The notes under the pieces were generated by a model. It ran no database searches and was not told where the DNA came from. It saw nothing but the letters and a program-made list of their open reading frames with translations. This document shows positions 4,221 through 5,090 of a stretch of 5,090 bases of DNA, piece after piece; position 1 is the first letter of the stretch; every line of letters starts with the position of its first letter. Source of the DNA: Betaproteobacteria bacterium (GTDB lineage: Bacteria; Pseudomonadota; Gammaproteobacteria; Burkholderiales; Usitatibacteraceae); contig PQAI01000277.1 in the NCBI GenBank assembly GCA_003105245.1, forward strand, positions 23,387 through 28,476. The letters run 5' to 3'. Made by a program: the position numbers and the translations under genes.

Positions 4221-5090
4221 TCAGTCGTCCGCGCCCTCGGCGCGGGGGAAGGCCACGACGTGGTCGACGTCGAGCCGGATCCCGATCTTCTCGCCGACGG
4301 CGTGGTTGTGGTGCGAGGGCACGAGCGAGAGCAGCTGCTTGCCGTCGTCGAGCTTCAGCGTGTAGAGGAATTCCGCGCCGCGGAAGGCCTTCTTCACGAC
4401 CTCGGCCTTCAGTGCGGCGTGGTCGTCGTGCTGCACGTCGTCGGGGCGCAGCAGCAGCGCCACGGGCATCCCCGGCTTCAGCTCGCAGCCGGGGCAGTGC
4501 TTCAGGGCGCCCAGCACGGTGTCGATGCCGTCGCCGTCGCTCGCCATCCCTTCGATGAAGGCGCCCTCGCCGACGAAGTCCGCCACGAAGCGCGAGGCCG
4601 GGCGGTGGTAGAGGTTGTAGGCCGAGTCCCACTGCTCGATGCGGCCCTTGCGCATGACGCCCACGGTGTCGGCCATCGCGAAGGCCTCGTGCTGGTCGTG
4701 GGTGACGAGCAGCGCCGTCGTGCCCTGCGCCTTGAGGATCGCGCGCACCTCCAGCGACAGGCGCTCGCGAAGGTCGCTGTCGAGGTTGGAGAAGGGCTCG
4801 TCGAGCAGCAGCAGGCGGGGGCGCGGGGCGAGGGCGCGCGCGAGAGCCACGCGCTGCTTCTGGCCGCCGGAGAGCTCGTGCGGGTACTTCGATCCGGCGC
4901 CAGGCAGGCCGACGGTGGCGAGGAGCTGCGCCGCGCGTTCCCGGCGCTGCGCCCTCGGCAGGTCGCGCAGCCCGAAAGCCACGTTGTCCAGCACGTCCAG
5001 GTGCGGGAAGAGGGCGTAGTCCTGGAAAACGACGCCGACGCGGCGCTGCTCCGGCGCCACCGTGAGGCCCGGGCGGCTCACGATCTCCCC
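4221..5090 (-). CDS. FbpC/PotA-like ABC importer ATP-binding protein, C-terminal part (5' end off window)
   Basis: Cytoplasmic ATPase of a binding-protein-dependent importer, closest in style to ferric-iron (FbpC) and spermidine/putrescine (PotA) ATPases. The gene enters from the right edge; 289 residues remain of a family usually near 350, and Walker A is outside. In fragment numbering: Q-loop FQD with Gln23 inside VGVVFQDYALFPHLDV, signature LSGGQKQR (73-80), Walker B LLLLDEPFSNLD (93-104) with catalytic Glu98, and H-loop THD with His131. A TOBE-type regulatory domain follows, with LRPDDV (214-219) and a C-terminal GEKIGIRLDVDHVVAFP stretch. The GTG at 5081 is not the start, because GEI precedes it in frame and the fold is still incomplete. 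FQDYALFPHL and the RPDDV domain favour iron over sugars. CPGC and HHNH in the regulatory part are noteworthy. Permease and binding-protein genes should lie to the right if it is an operon. Confidence 0.88.
   Translation of the reverse strand, partial: GEIVSRPGLTVAPEQRRVGVVFQDYALFPHLDVLDNVAFGLRDLPRAQRRERAAQLLATVGLPGAGSKYPHELSGGQKQRVALARALAPRPRLLLLDEPFSNLDSDLRERLSLEVRAILKAQGTTALLVTHDQHEAFAMADTVGVMRKGRIEQWDSAYNLYHRPASRFVADFVGEGAFIEGMASDGDGIDTVLGALKHCPGCELKPGMPVALLLRPDDVQHDDHAALKAEVVKKAFRGAEFLYTLKLDDGKQLLSLVPSHHNHAVGEKIGIRLDVDHVVAFPRAEGADD

Noticed and set aside
4229..4245. Bidirectional terminator at the convergent junction
   Set aside because: The stem is only 7 bp, lies within coding sequence and has no T-tract on either strand.
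5079..5081. GTG at 5081 (minus strand) as the start of the FbpC-like gene
   Set aside because: The frame stays open to the window edge and a start there would lack Walker A; the gene is simply cut by the window.

Overview
The window is GC-rich throughout, with densely packed genes and codons strongly biased to G or C in third position. Gene content and protein style fit a betaproteobacterium, perhaps near the Burkholderiales or Rhodocyclales. This is a judgement from family resemblance; there is no rRNA or other marker to settle it. No tRNA, rRNA, insertion sequence, CRISPR array or phage gene is visible, and the region reads as ordinary chromosome.

Left part (1-3043, plus strand): the tail of a hydrophobic amino-acid transporter (HAAT) type ABC operon. 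It holds the C-terminal 311 residues of a periplasmic substrate-binding protein, a LivF-type ATPase with a basic C-terminal tail, and a PaaK-like AMP-forming acyl-CoA ligase homologue whose start overlaps the ATPase stop by 4 bases (GTGA). The likely theme is uptake of an organic acid, possibly aromatic, and its activation to a CoA thioester; the substrate cannot be read from the sequence. A perfect 11-bp hairpin sits between the first two genes, and a C(UUCG)G hairpin follows the last stop.

Middle (3044-3324): a 281-base intergenic stretch rich in inverted repeats. It carries a TTGA-N6-TCAA palindrome resembling an FNR/FixK-family operator, and a UNCG-capped hairpin whose core CCTCCG is the exact complement of the ribosome binding site of the next gene.

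Right-centre (3325-4207, plus strand): two tandem genes for secreted monohaem class I c-type cytochromes, about 78% identical as mature proteins (hand count), with an internal 78-base block almost identical at DNA level. They look like a recent duplication and would carry electrons in the periplasm.

Right end (4221-5090, minus strand): the C-terminal 289 residues of an FbpC/PotA-like importer ATPase, probably for ferric iron or a polyamine-type substrate. It converges on the cytochrome pair with only 13 bases between stop codons and runs off the right edge before its Walker A motif. No radically new system is evident; the most interesting points are the regulatory structures and the altered P-loop of the PaaK-like protein.
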